Assembly: GCA_037974665.1 (NCBI GenBank)
Contig: CM075764.1
Location: 90,638,825 to 90,702,824, forward strand
Source of the DNA: Ehretia macrophylla
Lineage: Eukaryota; Streptophyta; Magnoliopsida; Boraginales; Ehretiaceae
Reading direction: 5' to 3'
DNA: 64,000 nucleotides
Part shown: positions 47,577 through 56,800 of the stretch, piece by piece
How the letters are laid out: each line of letters begins with the position of its first letter
Numbering within the stretch: position 1 is the first letter of the stretch
Notes under the pieces: generated by a model
Told to the model about the DNA's origin: nothing
Databases searched by the model: none
What the model saw: the letters and a program-made list of their open reading frames with translations, nothing else
Position numbers and translations under genes: made by a program

Positions 47577-50500
47577 ATTCGATTATGATTTATTATGATT
47601 TATAGGCTTCATCTTCTACCAGAGACCGACTTTTCTGCTCTGGCGACTTATTTTTTATTTCAAATAAGAATGTGAAGTATCTAAGAGTTGAGCCAAAAGT
47701 TCGATAAAAGCAAGCGCCACCTTCCTCTACCGGGAACCACTAGGTCCCCAAAGAGGTTCTTGGTCTCTAGGCCAAGAATAGCAACTGAGAAGGAGACAGA
47801 TTCCGTTCTACCACTGAGTTAAATAATGAAATTGTTACTTTACTTTAGATCTTTCGCTAAAGCGATACAATCTAAATGAAAGTACCTGGAAAAACAATGG
47901 AACCCAGTTCCACGGCAAAAGAAAAGTCTATTTCAGGCTAAGCTGATGTATTTGCAGAGTCTTTTTCTCCAACTAGAATATATAAGAGCCCTCTTCCTTC
48001 TTTCGGGAATCGATTTGACGTTCAACTTTAGCTAATAGCTAGCCTAATCAAAGAGGCTATATCAAAGGTCTAGTGACGGTGAGGTATTGTAAAGCTCCCA
48101 CACTCAAGTCCTATAGAGGCTAACTCAACCTAGGGTATGTCAAATACAGATTACCGGATTACCTTAATAGTTTCATAGCATAGCAGAGACAAACATATAG
48201 GCAGGTGGCTAGCGGTCGTCCTGACGAACCAGCCATTCATCTCCTCTCCTTACAATCGAAATCTTGCCCATCCTAAAAAAGCCTTGTCCAACCTACGAAG
48301 CCTTGGAAAATTTTAGCTCGAAACAGAAATATGTCTTCTCGCTCTTTACTATGCGACACTCACTATTTGTACTCATTCCTCCCATTCCCTCCCCGAATCC
48401 CTTCTTTTAATGGATCTTTTCTTGTGTTTAGGTTAGCTCTCTACTTTCATCTCTGCTTGCCTATCCTCCTCGTTTATTTGTCTTCATAGGTTGTGATCGT
48501 CTTAACGCCTAATATATCTTCAGGAAGAAGCCCAGTTAAAGCCCCCTCATAGAGGTGTAGTGTGTATTAGTGGTCGCCTCGACGCCTCTTTCTTTAGGAA
48601 GACGGTTAAAGCCCTTATCATAGATTACCAGTAGTCCCTTCAAATGTGATAAATCCTTTCTTTATGCACCTCGCCCAACCGCCTTGTGAGTCTTTCTTCT
48701 CCCAAAAATGTTCTGAGCTTAAGTGCTAATGTGGTATGAGGGAAGGGATTTCTTCTTGTCTATTTAGCTTATTCTTTGGTCTACCAAATTTTTGGTCAAT
48801 GCTGCGAGTGCCTTCATGCGGCAATACAATTCTCCAGAGAGTGAGTTGCTGATCATAATGCCCGCCCTTAGTAGGATTTCCAGTAATCGGTTCTAGGTTG
48901 GGGTGCGAATAGTAGCATAGTTGTTTAGTCACCTTCATCTTACGTATTACTATCTAGGGGCTTTGAAGCTGGTGTCTTTACTTATGTCATTAGCAAGGTG
49001 TAAACTACTCTGCTGCTCGCTTCGTAAAGCTCTGCTCCTTGCTTTTCATCCTTTAGTATCTTGTTTTTCTCTTCCTCTACCTTCACTCGCTGCCTTGCCT
49101 TCGACGACTCAAACTAGGAGTGACCATTGTTTTCTTGTAGTTTCCATACTTCAGTGACCCTGTCCGATAGGTTGCCCAATGGTGCAAGTCTTAGTTAGGT
49201 GTTCCCGATCGACTAACTGTTGTGAGAATTAGTGAATTAGGAGTTATGCCTTAATCTTCCGAAGGTGCTTGAAAGTGTTTTTACTTATGGCATAACCGAT
49301 CCTGCTAGTTAGCAAGCCTTGCCATTCGGATGAAAGGAATATCATCCTAATGAAAGCCTGATTTTTCCCTTATCAATGTTTGAGATGCCTGGTTGTGCCA
49401 ATTTCCCTAGTTGACAATATTACTTTTATGCCTGGTGGCAACTCGGATCTTATGTTCTTTAGATGCCCAGCTTATTAGCCAGACAACTGGCAGATAATTA
49501 GGCCAAATCCTCTGTTCACTGCGGTTAGGATTGAGACTACGATCTCCGGTTAAATTAGCCACGTTCCAGCGAAAAGCTAGTCGAACTAGAGCCTGCCTTA
49601 CGGGGTCTCTCGAGCCCACTGTTAACCAAAGCGTTGATCTCTTCTTTCCTAGTGAGTCATATTCCACTTTGTCCGCTATTCCAGTCTTCCCCTTTCTTGT
49701 CCGCATAAGGACTGCCTATGGTTAGCTCTTCAACTCCTGGCTCTGACAATCTCAAAAGAGAGAGTGTGACAAGAAATTACACTGAATCATTACGTATCCC
49801 ATCTAGAATAGGTAGAAAGGGGATATAGAAAAAGAAGGGCTTTAGCGTTGAAGAAGCTGGTAGTTTTTCCTTACCTGTCAGCGAGATTGGCCTGGGTGGA
49901 TTTTTTTTCATAGCTATGTCGCTAAAGCCCTTGTGATTTTTCCTTCTTTGATAGAGAGGAGAGAATGCGTTTGTTGGTATAGAATCTAGAAGCAATCCTT
50001 CCCGCTAGGCTACTCTTAACTTAATAAGTCATTTCGTCAGTCAGTAGTTCAGCCCGAGGGCAGGCAACTCAAAAAAGAACTACAGCTTCTATCTCCTATA
50101 GGTCACATTAGACTGATCCTTAGTTCTTCTCACGTGCAACCAAGCCAACATTCCTTATGAGATGGGATGCTCACTAATCGACTGCATATCTCGAGATGCG
50201 AAGAATAGCGTAAACATAAAAAAAGACTACCTTGATCCTTTCGAAGCGGATATTCATACGCCCATTGGATTGGGTTATTTGAAGATGACACGGGTTTCGG
50301 CTTTCTTGCTTTCCGTTGGTTCCCTTTGGTTAGAGGGGATAACTCTTATTAGGCTAGTAAGGTAAATGAATTTAGGAAAGAAAGATCCCACGTCCCATAC
50401 AAAAGAAAGACCAGGCGATAAAAAATAAAAAAGGCGTGTGGGAAAGATCTCAGACCTGGCTCGCTCCAGGAAATTCAAATAACCCCCCTCAGATCTGGCA

Positions 50501-50996
50501 TAAGAGAGGGGGGCTTTAGCGAAAATAAGGGATGCAAATAAAAGTGATTGATCCAAAGGAAGTAAGTAGCCGTTACTTTGGATCCTAGTGACTATGGCTC
50601 AGGAGCGGGATAACAAAAAGTAAGGATTCGATTAGTTTTCTCACGTAGTTCAGGTTGAATCTGCTACGCACCTTTGGCTCTGGGGTATCCTGTATATAGA
50701 TAGGATCAAGGCAGATTAAAGAAAGGAATTGATAAAGCATCAGTCAGTTGACATGACATGAAAAGCCTTCTCTTAGAAAGGTGTAGTGTAGATTAGGTGG
50801 GTGTTCAGTGAGCTCGAGATAGCTGCCTGACGAGAGGAAAGGACATCGGGTACAGTCTTTCTTTGATCCCGGCTCGCCGGTTACATCAAACCACACCACG
50901 TCTGTAATGTACTTACTACTATGGAAAACAACCGATCCTAATTATATTATATATAAGAAGAACCTGGCCCTATAAAGCAGACTGCGTTTGTATTAA
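47577..50996. other. Mitochondrial-type spacer, no gene recognised
   Basis: Short frames only; the 67-codon frame at 50162-50365 has an unremarkable composition. A GTAGAAAGGGGATATAGAA motif at 49811 recurs at 57180. A ~30-bp AGACCTGGCTCGCTCCAGG motif at 50452 recurs inverted at 61545. Near 47810 there is a D-arm-like TTTAACTCAGTGGTAGAA (minus strand), but no full tRNA. Confidence 0.55.
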
Positions 50997-51066
50997 TGCC
51001 CGAAAACTCCCATGTCTTTCTTGGTTAGAACAACCAGCAATTTCCGACAAGTCTTTCTTCATTTTT
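50997..51066 (+). repeat. Leader repeat shared with 27191-27260
   Basis: TGCCCGAAAACTCCCATGTC onwards, ending about 40 bp before the fusion frame. A related copy lies ~500 bp upstream of nad1 exon 1. It may be a reused mitochondrial leader, but no promoter core could be assigned with confidence. Confidence 0.7.
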
Positions 51067-51103
51067 AGAGCAAGAAGCGGAAATACTAGAAAAAAGAAAG
51101 AAA

Positions 51104-51856
51104 GTGCCAAAACGAAAGTACCGGTCCCTGGTATCAATATACACGCAAACCCCTCCACTAGTATCTTCATTAAGAACGAGTAATCCTGGAGAAGCTGCTC
51201 CAGTAGAGACTAATCTAACTCCAAGGGAGCAGGAGCTTTCTAATCTCATCCGCGAGATAGATTGCCCCACCCTATCTCCCCCACGGGTGGAAGGTCATGA
51301 ACCTCAGTCTCCCCCCGATTCGCTTTTTTCGTCGGACTCAGAGATAGTCTATGATTTATCTGAGGTAGACGCTCTGTCCGAAGGGAATGCCCAGAAAGTC
51401 GACGAATTGCACGGTCTCATTGAATCTGAGGCTTCCCGGATTGCGATGGAAGGGGGCTACGGTACTCTTTTTGAGGACAGTCCCCATGTTTTGGGGCAAT
51501 GGGTTCATTCGGAAAGAACGAATGTTTCCATTTTGGAAAACATTCATGCGGATCTCCTTAGAAATTGGGAGACCAGCCCCTATTTTAAAGAGGGGCTCGA
51601 GGCCCTGGGTAATCAATATGTGGTAACGCCCAACAGCCCACTTGCGCAGTTTTCCCTTTGCCCTATGGACTTGCCTTTCTCATTCACAAATCCATCTTTG
51701 TTTATGCTACTAACTCTCGGTTTGGTCCTACTTTTGCTTCATTTTGTTACTAAAAACGGAAGAGGCAGTTTAGGTAGAAGGGGAAAAATCAATGGGTGCC
51801 GGAGCTACTACAATTGCTTCAGCGGGAGCTGCTGTCGGTATTGGAAACGTCCTTAG
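51104..51856 (+). CDS. Chimeric ORF: ATP6 N-terminal part fused to atp9 out of frame (250 aa)
   Basis: Residues 1-190 look like the long, poorly conserved N-terminal extension of plant ATP6: acidic, with no hydrophobic helix, ending in a [10 protein letters not shown] motif like the canonical SPLEQFEI.P. Residues 193-221 ([20 protein letters not shown], then HFVTKNGRG) match the first transmembrane helix of ATP synthase subunit a. At about 51770 the atp6 match stops and atp9 sequence begins, but in another frame. The last ~25 residues are therefore atp9 DNA read out of frame ([12 protein letters not shown]…) up to a stop. The rest of atp6 is absent. A membrane-anchored chimera of ATP-synthase gene parts is typical of cytoplasmic male sterility ORFs. 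The first in-frame ATG is taken as start. Whether it is expressed cannot be told. Confidence 0.78.
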   Translation: MPKRKYRSLVSIYTQTPPLVSSLRTSNPGEAAPVETNLTPREQELSNLIREIDCPTLSPPRVEGHEPQSPPDSLFSSDSEIVYDLSEVDALSEGNAQKVDELHGLIESEASRIAMEGGYGTLFEDSPHVLGQWVHSERTNVSILENIHADLLRNWETSPYFKEGLEALGNQYVVTPNSPLAQFSLCPMDLPFSFTNPSLFMLLTLGLVLLLLHFVTKNGRGSLGRRGKINGCRSYYNCFSGSCCRYWKRP

Positions 51857-52037
51857 TTCCTCGATTCATTCCGTGGCGCGAAATCCATCATTGGCTAAAC
51901 AATTATTTGGTTATGCCGTTTTGGGCTTTGCTCTAACCGAAGCTATTGCATTGTTTGCCCCAATGATAGCCTTTCTGATCTCATCCGTATTCCGATCGAA
52001 GAAAGAAGGTTTTTCATTCAACCAACTATCTTTTTGA
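51792..52037 (+). CDS. atp9: atp9-like frame, N-terminally shortened (ATP synthase subunit c)
   Basis: Subunit c forms the proton-carrying ring of mitochondrial ATP synthase. [40 protein letters not shown] and LTEAIALF (with the proton-binding Glu) are clear, and two helices are present. The usual first seven residues (MLEGAKS) are not encoded as a start. The only start is the ATG at 51792, which replaces the normal Ile-8 codon. Codon 68 is CGA (51993-51995), the position where many plants create the stop by C-to-U editing, so the edited product would be 67 residues against the normal 74. Unedited, the frame runs on to 81 codons. It overlaps the atp6 fusion frame by 65 bases. It may be a pseudogene copy, with the true atp9 elsewhere. 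Confidence 0.8.
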   Translation: MGAGATTIASAGAAVGIGNVLSSSIHSVARNPSLAKQLFGYAVLGFALTEAIALFAPMIAFLISSVFRSKKEGFSFNQLSF

Positions 52038-52086
52038 AGCAGATAGTTCACAGTGCTTATTCTATAGATACTGGAAAAGAAAGCAA

Positions 52087-52806
52087 ATGAAAGCCCGACT
52101 AAAAAGAGTCGTTTTGCCCCTGCTCGGTAGTTCCGTAGCAGCTTTTTTCGGGCGTTTTCTAGGATCAGAAGGAACCGCTATAATGACCACGCCAGAATTC
52201 ATACTTCTCTTTTTCGTAGTTTTTCTCACTTTCATTCTACTTTGGAAAAGAAAAAGGAGTCAATTTCTCTTATTCGGCATTTATATCATCCTTTTCTTTT
52301 TCTCTGCCCTCTTTCGCTTCTTCATTTCTGAAAAGATTTTGGCATTTTTAGGAGTGCCAACTTTGATTTGGAATGTAACTTCTGGATCGAATGAAAGCGG
52401 GAATGAAGGCTCGCAAGTGAGCGTAAATCAGCCCCCGCCGATTCCAGAATTACACCCTCCTCTGCTGGATGACCACACCCGAGAAGAAGAGCTCAATGAT
52501 CGCTTGGGTATTCATTGGGCCGGTCTCTCTTACAATCCGGGAGTGCGGGACTCGTTTGTGCAGACCCAAGCCCAGATCGAAAAGCATGTCGAGGCGGCTC
52601 TGGTGGCCGCCGGGTATTCTCGTGATGCTGTCTTCGCCCGAAGACAACAGATTCGAGGCTTTCTCTTTTACCCGCAAGGGAGGGCGCTTTCAGAATCTAC
52701 TTATCTCTCTTATTTGAGAGAGATAAGAGAAAATGGGACAAGGCAGAGCCTTCCATACCGCCGGATTCTAAGAGCCCTCCAATGCTATGATCTCTTCCTA
52801 GATTAG
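52087..52806 (+). CDS. Chimeric membrane ORF with nad5 head (239 aa), CMS-like
   Basis: Residues 8-35 (LPLLGSSVAAFFGRFLGSEG, AIMTT) are the beginning of nad5, a complex I subunit. The DNA is close to nad5 from TTGCCCCTGCTCGG to ATAATGACCAC. After MTT the sequence changes to something unrelated to nad5: two predicted helices (about 38-53 FILLFFVVFLTFILLW and 60-79) and then a soluble domain of about 150 residues, proline-rich near 105-120 and helical after (QAQIEKHVEAALVAAGYS). I do not recognise the soluble part. The frame starts 49 bp after the atp9-like frame and ends 106 bp before nad3, so all could share a transcript. Long, intact and chimeric with membrane helices, it is the best candidate novel gene here. 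Confidence 0.72.
   Translation: MKARLKRVVLPLLGSSVAAFFGRFLGSEGTAIMTTPEFILLFFVVFLTFILLWKRKRSQFLLFGIYIILFFFSALFRFFISEKILAFLGVPTLIWNVTSGSNESGNEGSQVSVNQPPPIPELHPPLLDDHTREEELNDRLGIHWAGLSYNPGVRDSFVQTQAQIEKHVEAALVAAGYSRDAVFARRQQIRGFLFYPQGRALSESTYLSYLREIRENGTRQSLPYRRILRALQCYDLFLD
52702..52731. repeat. Hairpin within the chimeric ORF
   Basis: CTTATCTCTC (52702-52711) pairs with GAGAGATAAG downstream around a short loop. It lies in coding sequence near the 3' end of the 239-codon frame. It could influence transcript processing or stability. Confidence 0.6.
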
Positions 52807-52912
52807 ACTAGGAGACTTTCCTTGGTGTGGGAAGAGCTGCTGGTTTTGGATTCCTTTTTTTTGGTATGCCGCTCCGCGAGCAAAGAGCGAAAGAATAAAG
52901 TGGTCTGTGGTG

Positions 52913-53269
52913 ATGTCAGAATTTGCACCTATTTGTATCTATTTGGTGATCAGTCCGCTAGTTTCTTTGATCCCACTCGGTGTTCCTTTTCCATTTGCTT
53001 CCAATAGTTCGACCTATCCAGAAAAATTGTCAGCCTACGAATGTGGTTTCGATCCTTCCGGTGATGCCAGAAGTCGTTTTGATATAAGATTTTATCTTGT
53101 TTCAATTTTATTTATTATTCCTGATCCGGAAGTAACCTTTTCCTTTCCTTGGGCAGTACCTCCCAACAAGATTGATCCGTTTGGATCTTGGTCCATGATG
53201 GCATTTTTATTGATTTTGACGATTAGATCTCTCTATGAATGGAAAAGGGGTGCTTCGGATCGGGAGTAA
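52913..53269 (+). CDS. nad3: NADH dehydrogenase subunit 3
   Basis: A small three-helix membrane subunit of respiratory complex I, 118 residues plus stop (357 bp), the standard plant length. The start ATG-TCA-GAA (MSEFAPICIYLV) is preferred over the in-frame ATG six bases upstream because it matches the family. YPEKLSAYECGFDP with its conserved Cys, and RSRFDIRFYLVSILFII, are present. Many genomic codons read Pro, Ser or Arg where mature plant NAD3 has Leu, Phe or Trp (PDPEVTFS, WAVPPNKIDPFGS, ASDRE). These are the classic C-to-U editing sites, so the sequence is of mitochondrial origin and not a processed cDNA. ILTIRSLYEW has Arg where Gly is usual, a G-to-A change. It is followed 48 bp later by rps12, the standard angiosperm pair. 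Confidence 0.95.
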   Translation: MSEFAPICIYLVISPLVSLIPLGVPFPFASNSSTYPEKLSAYECGFDPSGDARSRFDIRFYLVSILFIIPDPEVTFSFPWAVPPNKIDPFGSWSMMAFLLILTIRSLYEWKRGASDRE

Positions 53270-53317
53270 CCACTAGTGATAGGGCAAAAATCGGGGGGAA
53301 GGACAAAGGAAAGAGCG

Positions 53318-53694
53318 ATGCCTACATTAAATCAATTGATTTGTCATGGTAGAGAAGAAAAACGGCGCACGGACCGTACTCGAGCTTTGGATCAATGTCC
53401 CCAGAAGCAAGGAGTATGCTCGCGTGTTTCAACGAGAACACCGAAAAAACCTAATTCAGCTCAACGTAAGATAGCCAAAGTACGGTTGACCAATCGACAT
53501 GATATATTTGCTCACATTCCAGGCGAAGGTCATAATTTGCAGGAACATTCTATGGTCTTAATAAGAGGAGGTAGAGTGAAAGATTCGCCAGTGTGAAATC
53601 CCATTGTATTCGAGGAGTCAAGGATTTGCTGGGAATTCCGGATCGAAGAAGAGGCAAATCAAAATATGGTGCGGAAAAACCCAAATCGATATGA
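53318..53694 (+). pseudogene. rps12: Ribosomal protein S12, frameshifted copy
   Basis: RPS12 sits at the decoding centre of the mitochondrial small ribosomal subunit. The frame starts [17 protein letters not shown] and contains the conserved [17 protein letters not shown] and [13 protein letters not shown] motifs. Near codon 92 the DNA reads CCAGTGTGAAA where the plant gene has CCAGGTGTGAAA. The loss of one G brings a stop at 53594-53596, so the product would be 92 residues against the usual 125. The remaining 3' sequence (CATTGTATTCGAGGAGTCAA to AAATCGATATGA) is intact in the other frame, so the deletion is recent. Either this is a non-functional copy, which fits a nuclear copy or a cell with another rps12, or it is a sequencing error. 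Confidence 0.88.
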
Positions 53695-53794
53695 ATGGAA
53701 GATGCCTTTGGAACTTGTTTTTCTCGGTCAATCGAGGGAACAACCACAATGTTAGGTCCCAAAACGTTACGGAGCCCTTCCGAATGACCTACTA

Positions 53795-53843
53795 GAATAT
53801 AGTCTACTACACTAGCCAAGAAAGAGTTTAGTAGACTATATTC
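53795..53843 (+). terminator. Perfect 15-bp stem-loop downstream of rps12
   Basis: GAATATAGTCTACTA (53795-53809) pairs perfectly with TAGTAGACTATATTC (53829-53843) around a 19-base loop. Such stem-loops shortly after plant mitochondrial gene clusters act in 3'-end formation and RNA stability. It lies about 100 bp after the original rps12 stop, so it is a likely 3' end for the cluster transcript. Confidence 0.65.
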
Positions 53844-56800
53844 GCCCGTGGAGGAAGAATCCAAAAATAGAAAGGTATTGCAACTAATAGTTGCTCGTTC
53901 ATAAATTCACTCGACCACTTGTTAGTCTTGCTACACTACACGACAAGAGTCTAGGGTAAAGTTGAAGCAGACACGGTCAAGTGAAGTCGACTTCACAAGT
54001 GATTCAACATACCATATGGAAATAATAAAGAAGAGAAAGGTCTCGCCCAGGTGGTTCCCGCAAGGTAATGACTTCAAACTCAAACAAAGAACATTCTTCT
54101 CCAAGGTATGAGTCAAAGAAAATGCTGTATGTATCTAATCTAATGCAAGACTCGTCGATAAGCTAAGGCTACGACATGAAGGAAGGCCATAAGAACTACA
54201 GAAGCACGCCCACCAGAGCTAAAGGAGACCGAAGGGAGTTGCGGGAGGAAACCGAAAGATAGGTAATCCATATGGTGAAACATGAGAAAGAGGGATTGCT
54301 TAAAACCAGAAGAAATCGAGTCCACCCACACCACACAACGACCGACGGACTCGTGGTATTAAAAACCTCATTAGATGAGAAGGTAGTTGACTGGCAGACC
54401 CCTGAACGTACGTTAGCCAAAGGCCCCTATCAACTCAATCTGGAAAGGGAATAGACTGCCGTGAACTCCGGCGAAAGGCCCCGTACGACCTGCGGGAGGT
54501 GAAGGTCGCTGGCTTGACCGTGGGCTGTGGTATCTGACGGGACATTGGCCTCCCCCCCGCTACGGCTCGCTGTACGTTCCTTTAGCTATAGGCGTGTCCA
54601 ATCCGATAATAGTCCATTCCACATAGTGCAATGAAGATTGGTGGGCTTTCATACGAGGGTCCTGCGTACTGTGCCATCGCCCAACCAGTACAGTACGGCC
54701 ATCCCTGCTATGGTCAACAAGCTCTTGTGTAGGGACTTGCGGTAAGCCGCCATTTTGTGTACGCACCGTCCCTTCGCAGTTTCGGTGAGTAACCGCCGGT
54801 GTCTGCTGTTCGAATCCTTTCACCGGACCTTGAGTTGCCCTACCCAAACTTGTTTGCTTAGTTGGGCTTAATGCATCCCCGGTTTAGAAGGACGCCCCAC
54901 CCCCTGCTGCGCTTGTCTTTGCTTGTCTTTTTACCTTTGTGATTTCTTTTCCGTTTTTTCAGGTACTCTTTCCTGTGATTGTCCGGGATATTCACCTTTA
55001 TGATAACAAGGTGGTGCTTGGGTAGGTCTTCTCTGATTACATTCGGACGTGACAAGGAAGCCGGGAGGTCCAGGGACATAGCCGACCAATTCATTCCCCA
55101 TCCAGCACTTAACCGACGAAAGAGAGGAGGAAGACTAGCATATGAGACGGAGACTATTATACTTTGACTCTTCTTTTGTCTAAGAGGGTCATAGCCTTCC
55201 AGCCACAGGGGAGTACTAACTCGAGCGAAGCGATAGGCGTGTTTACGCCGTGTTGTCCATACATCCAAGATGAGATATTAGCTGTCCTCTCGTCGAGTGA
55301 CCTACGTACCTAACCCACAAGCTGGTTAGTGACATAGTACCTTTTCTTTCTTACGCATTTCTCTTTTTCTTTTCCATTTGATGATTGGGGCCTCCTCCTT
55401 CATCCGTCTCTTTTTTTCTGCAACGGCTACAGACGCATGTTGATTCGATAGTTGACCCTCGACCTAAAGAAGTAATGATTGACTGCAACCAGATGAAGTA
55501 ATGCACTAAACGAAAGAATGAATAATTATGACCTTTCGCTTCGCTCGAGTCACTACGTACCTTAGCCTGTAATGTGAGCCAATATATCATGTCTTTCTTT
55601 CATGAAGTTCGTTCGGAGAGGACATGAGCAGACAAAGATCAGAAAATGGAGTCTTGGAGAGCGTCTTGCCTTCAATTCATTCGTCGTAGCTATCATGCCC
55701 GCCATTTCCTTTTTTGAACCTGTCTGAGGTGAGACTTGCATGTTCCAATCACTTCTCTACGCCCGCTCCATTGCATCGCACACGAAGGTCAAATGACCGA
55801 CCAGACTAGTTATTGTCGGGGATTTTTATTTGAAGTTTGTCTTGCTTGCCTGCTTAGCTTTGCCGCTGGGGTGGAAGCGCTCTATTTGCCTGTCTGATTT
55901 TGCTCAGCTTGATGATTGCGCTACTGGGTGATGGAAATAGCGATAGCGTAGTTAGAGTTTTGTCTTTGCGAGTCGTGAAAGGGACAATAACAGAATAACG
56001 GAATTTTATGCATGCTTTGAATTGGTTGAAGAATGAGACTGGTTATAACAATCCCTAATGGAGTTGGTTGAACATGCCGTCTGCTTTAGGTCTTTTCTAG
56101 TTTATATTCAATCAATGCATCCGTCTGAAGCGTATGTGCTGTGATGGATGAGAAGGCTGCTGGGGCGATTGATCTAAGGAAATGACGTTAGTCTTCTCTT
56201 CTCTCCTGTCACTACCCGGAGGTGGCGTTAGTCGGAGTCTGGGGACGTGAAGAAGTCAATAAAATGCAGGCCGGCCAAGAACGGAATTCACGCCATCTCT
56301 GCGAAGTTTCGAACACCTTAATTAGTCCGCCTCTAACACTGCTCGCCGTAACAATCCGTTCCGGGATTCGCGCTCTCATTCTGAGTTAAAGGAGCAAGCA
56401 CCAAAGCGAAAAGCATGCGGGGGTGTGCGCCGAATTGAGTTCGGTGGAGTTAGTGTTCAGTCCTTCTGAACGGACTCCTTTGGCTGCGCCATTTCAGCCT
56501 TTCCTCCTCTAGACCGTCCAATTCAACTAACATAGCTTCAGTAAACTCGGGTGGGGTCAATTGATGTTGGAAGGCCACCCTTAGTGATGGCACAGGCACA
56601 ACTCCATACAGGTTGACCTACGACCATAATCTTTAGTCCTATAGTTATAGTAGCTAGGGAGGGAGACTTGACTTTATAAGGAGTGAAATCACCTGGTATT
56701 CTACGATTGGAGTGAGGCAAGCACCAAAGCACCTTCCTACAGTACACCTTCATCTGGGACACGCACCTGCTGTAAAGCAATCTTGAATAGTTAAAGTAGT

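Noticed and set aside
47800-47835. D-arm-like TTTAACTCAGTGGTAGAA on the minus strand, a possible chloroplast-type tRNA
   Set aside because: No anticodon stem, T arm or acceptor stem could be paired; at most a tRNA scrap.
51356-51626. Frames of 79-86 codons on both strands inside the fusion ORF
   Set aside because: Shadows of the 250-codon frame; they lack any recognisable motif.
54460-54860. GC-rich structured stretch as a possible rRNA or group II intron piece
   Set aside because: No match to 18S, 26S or 5S signatures that I can recall, and no domain V hairpin (AGC…GUACGGUU type) nearby.
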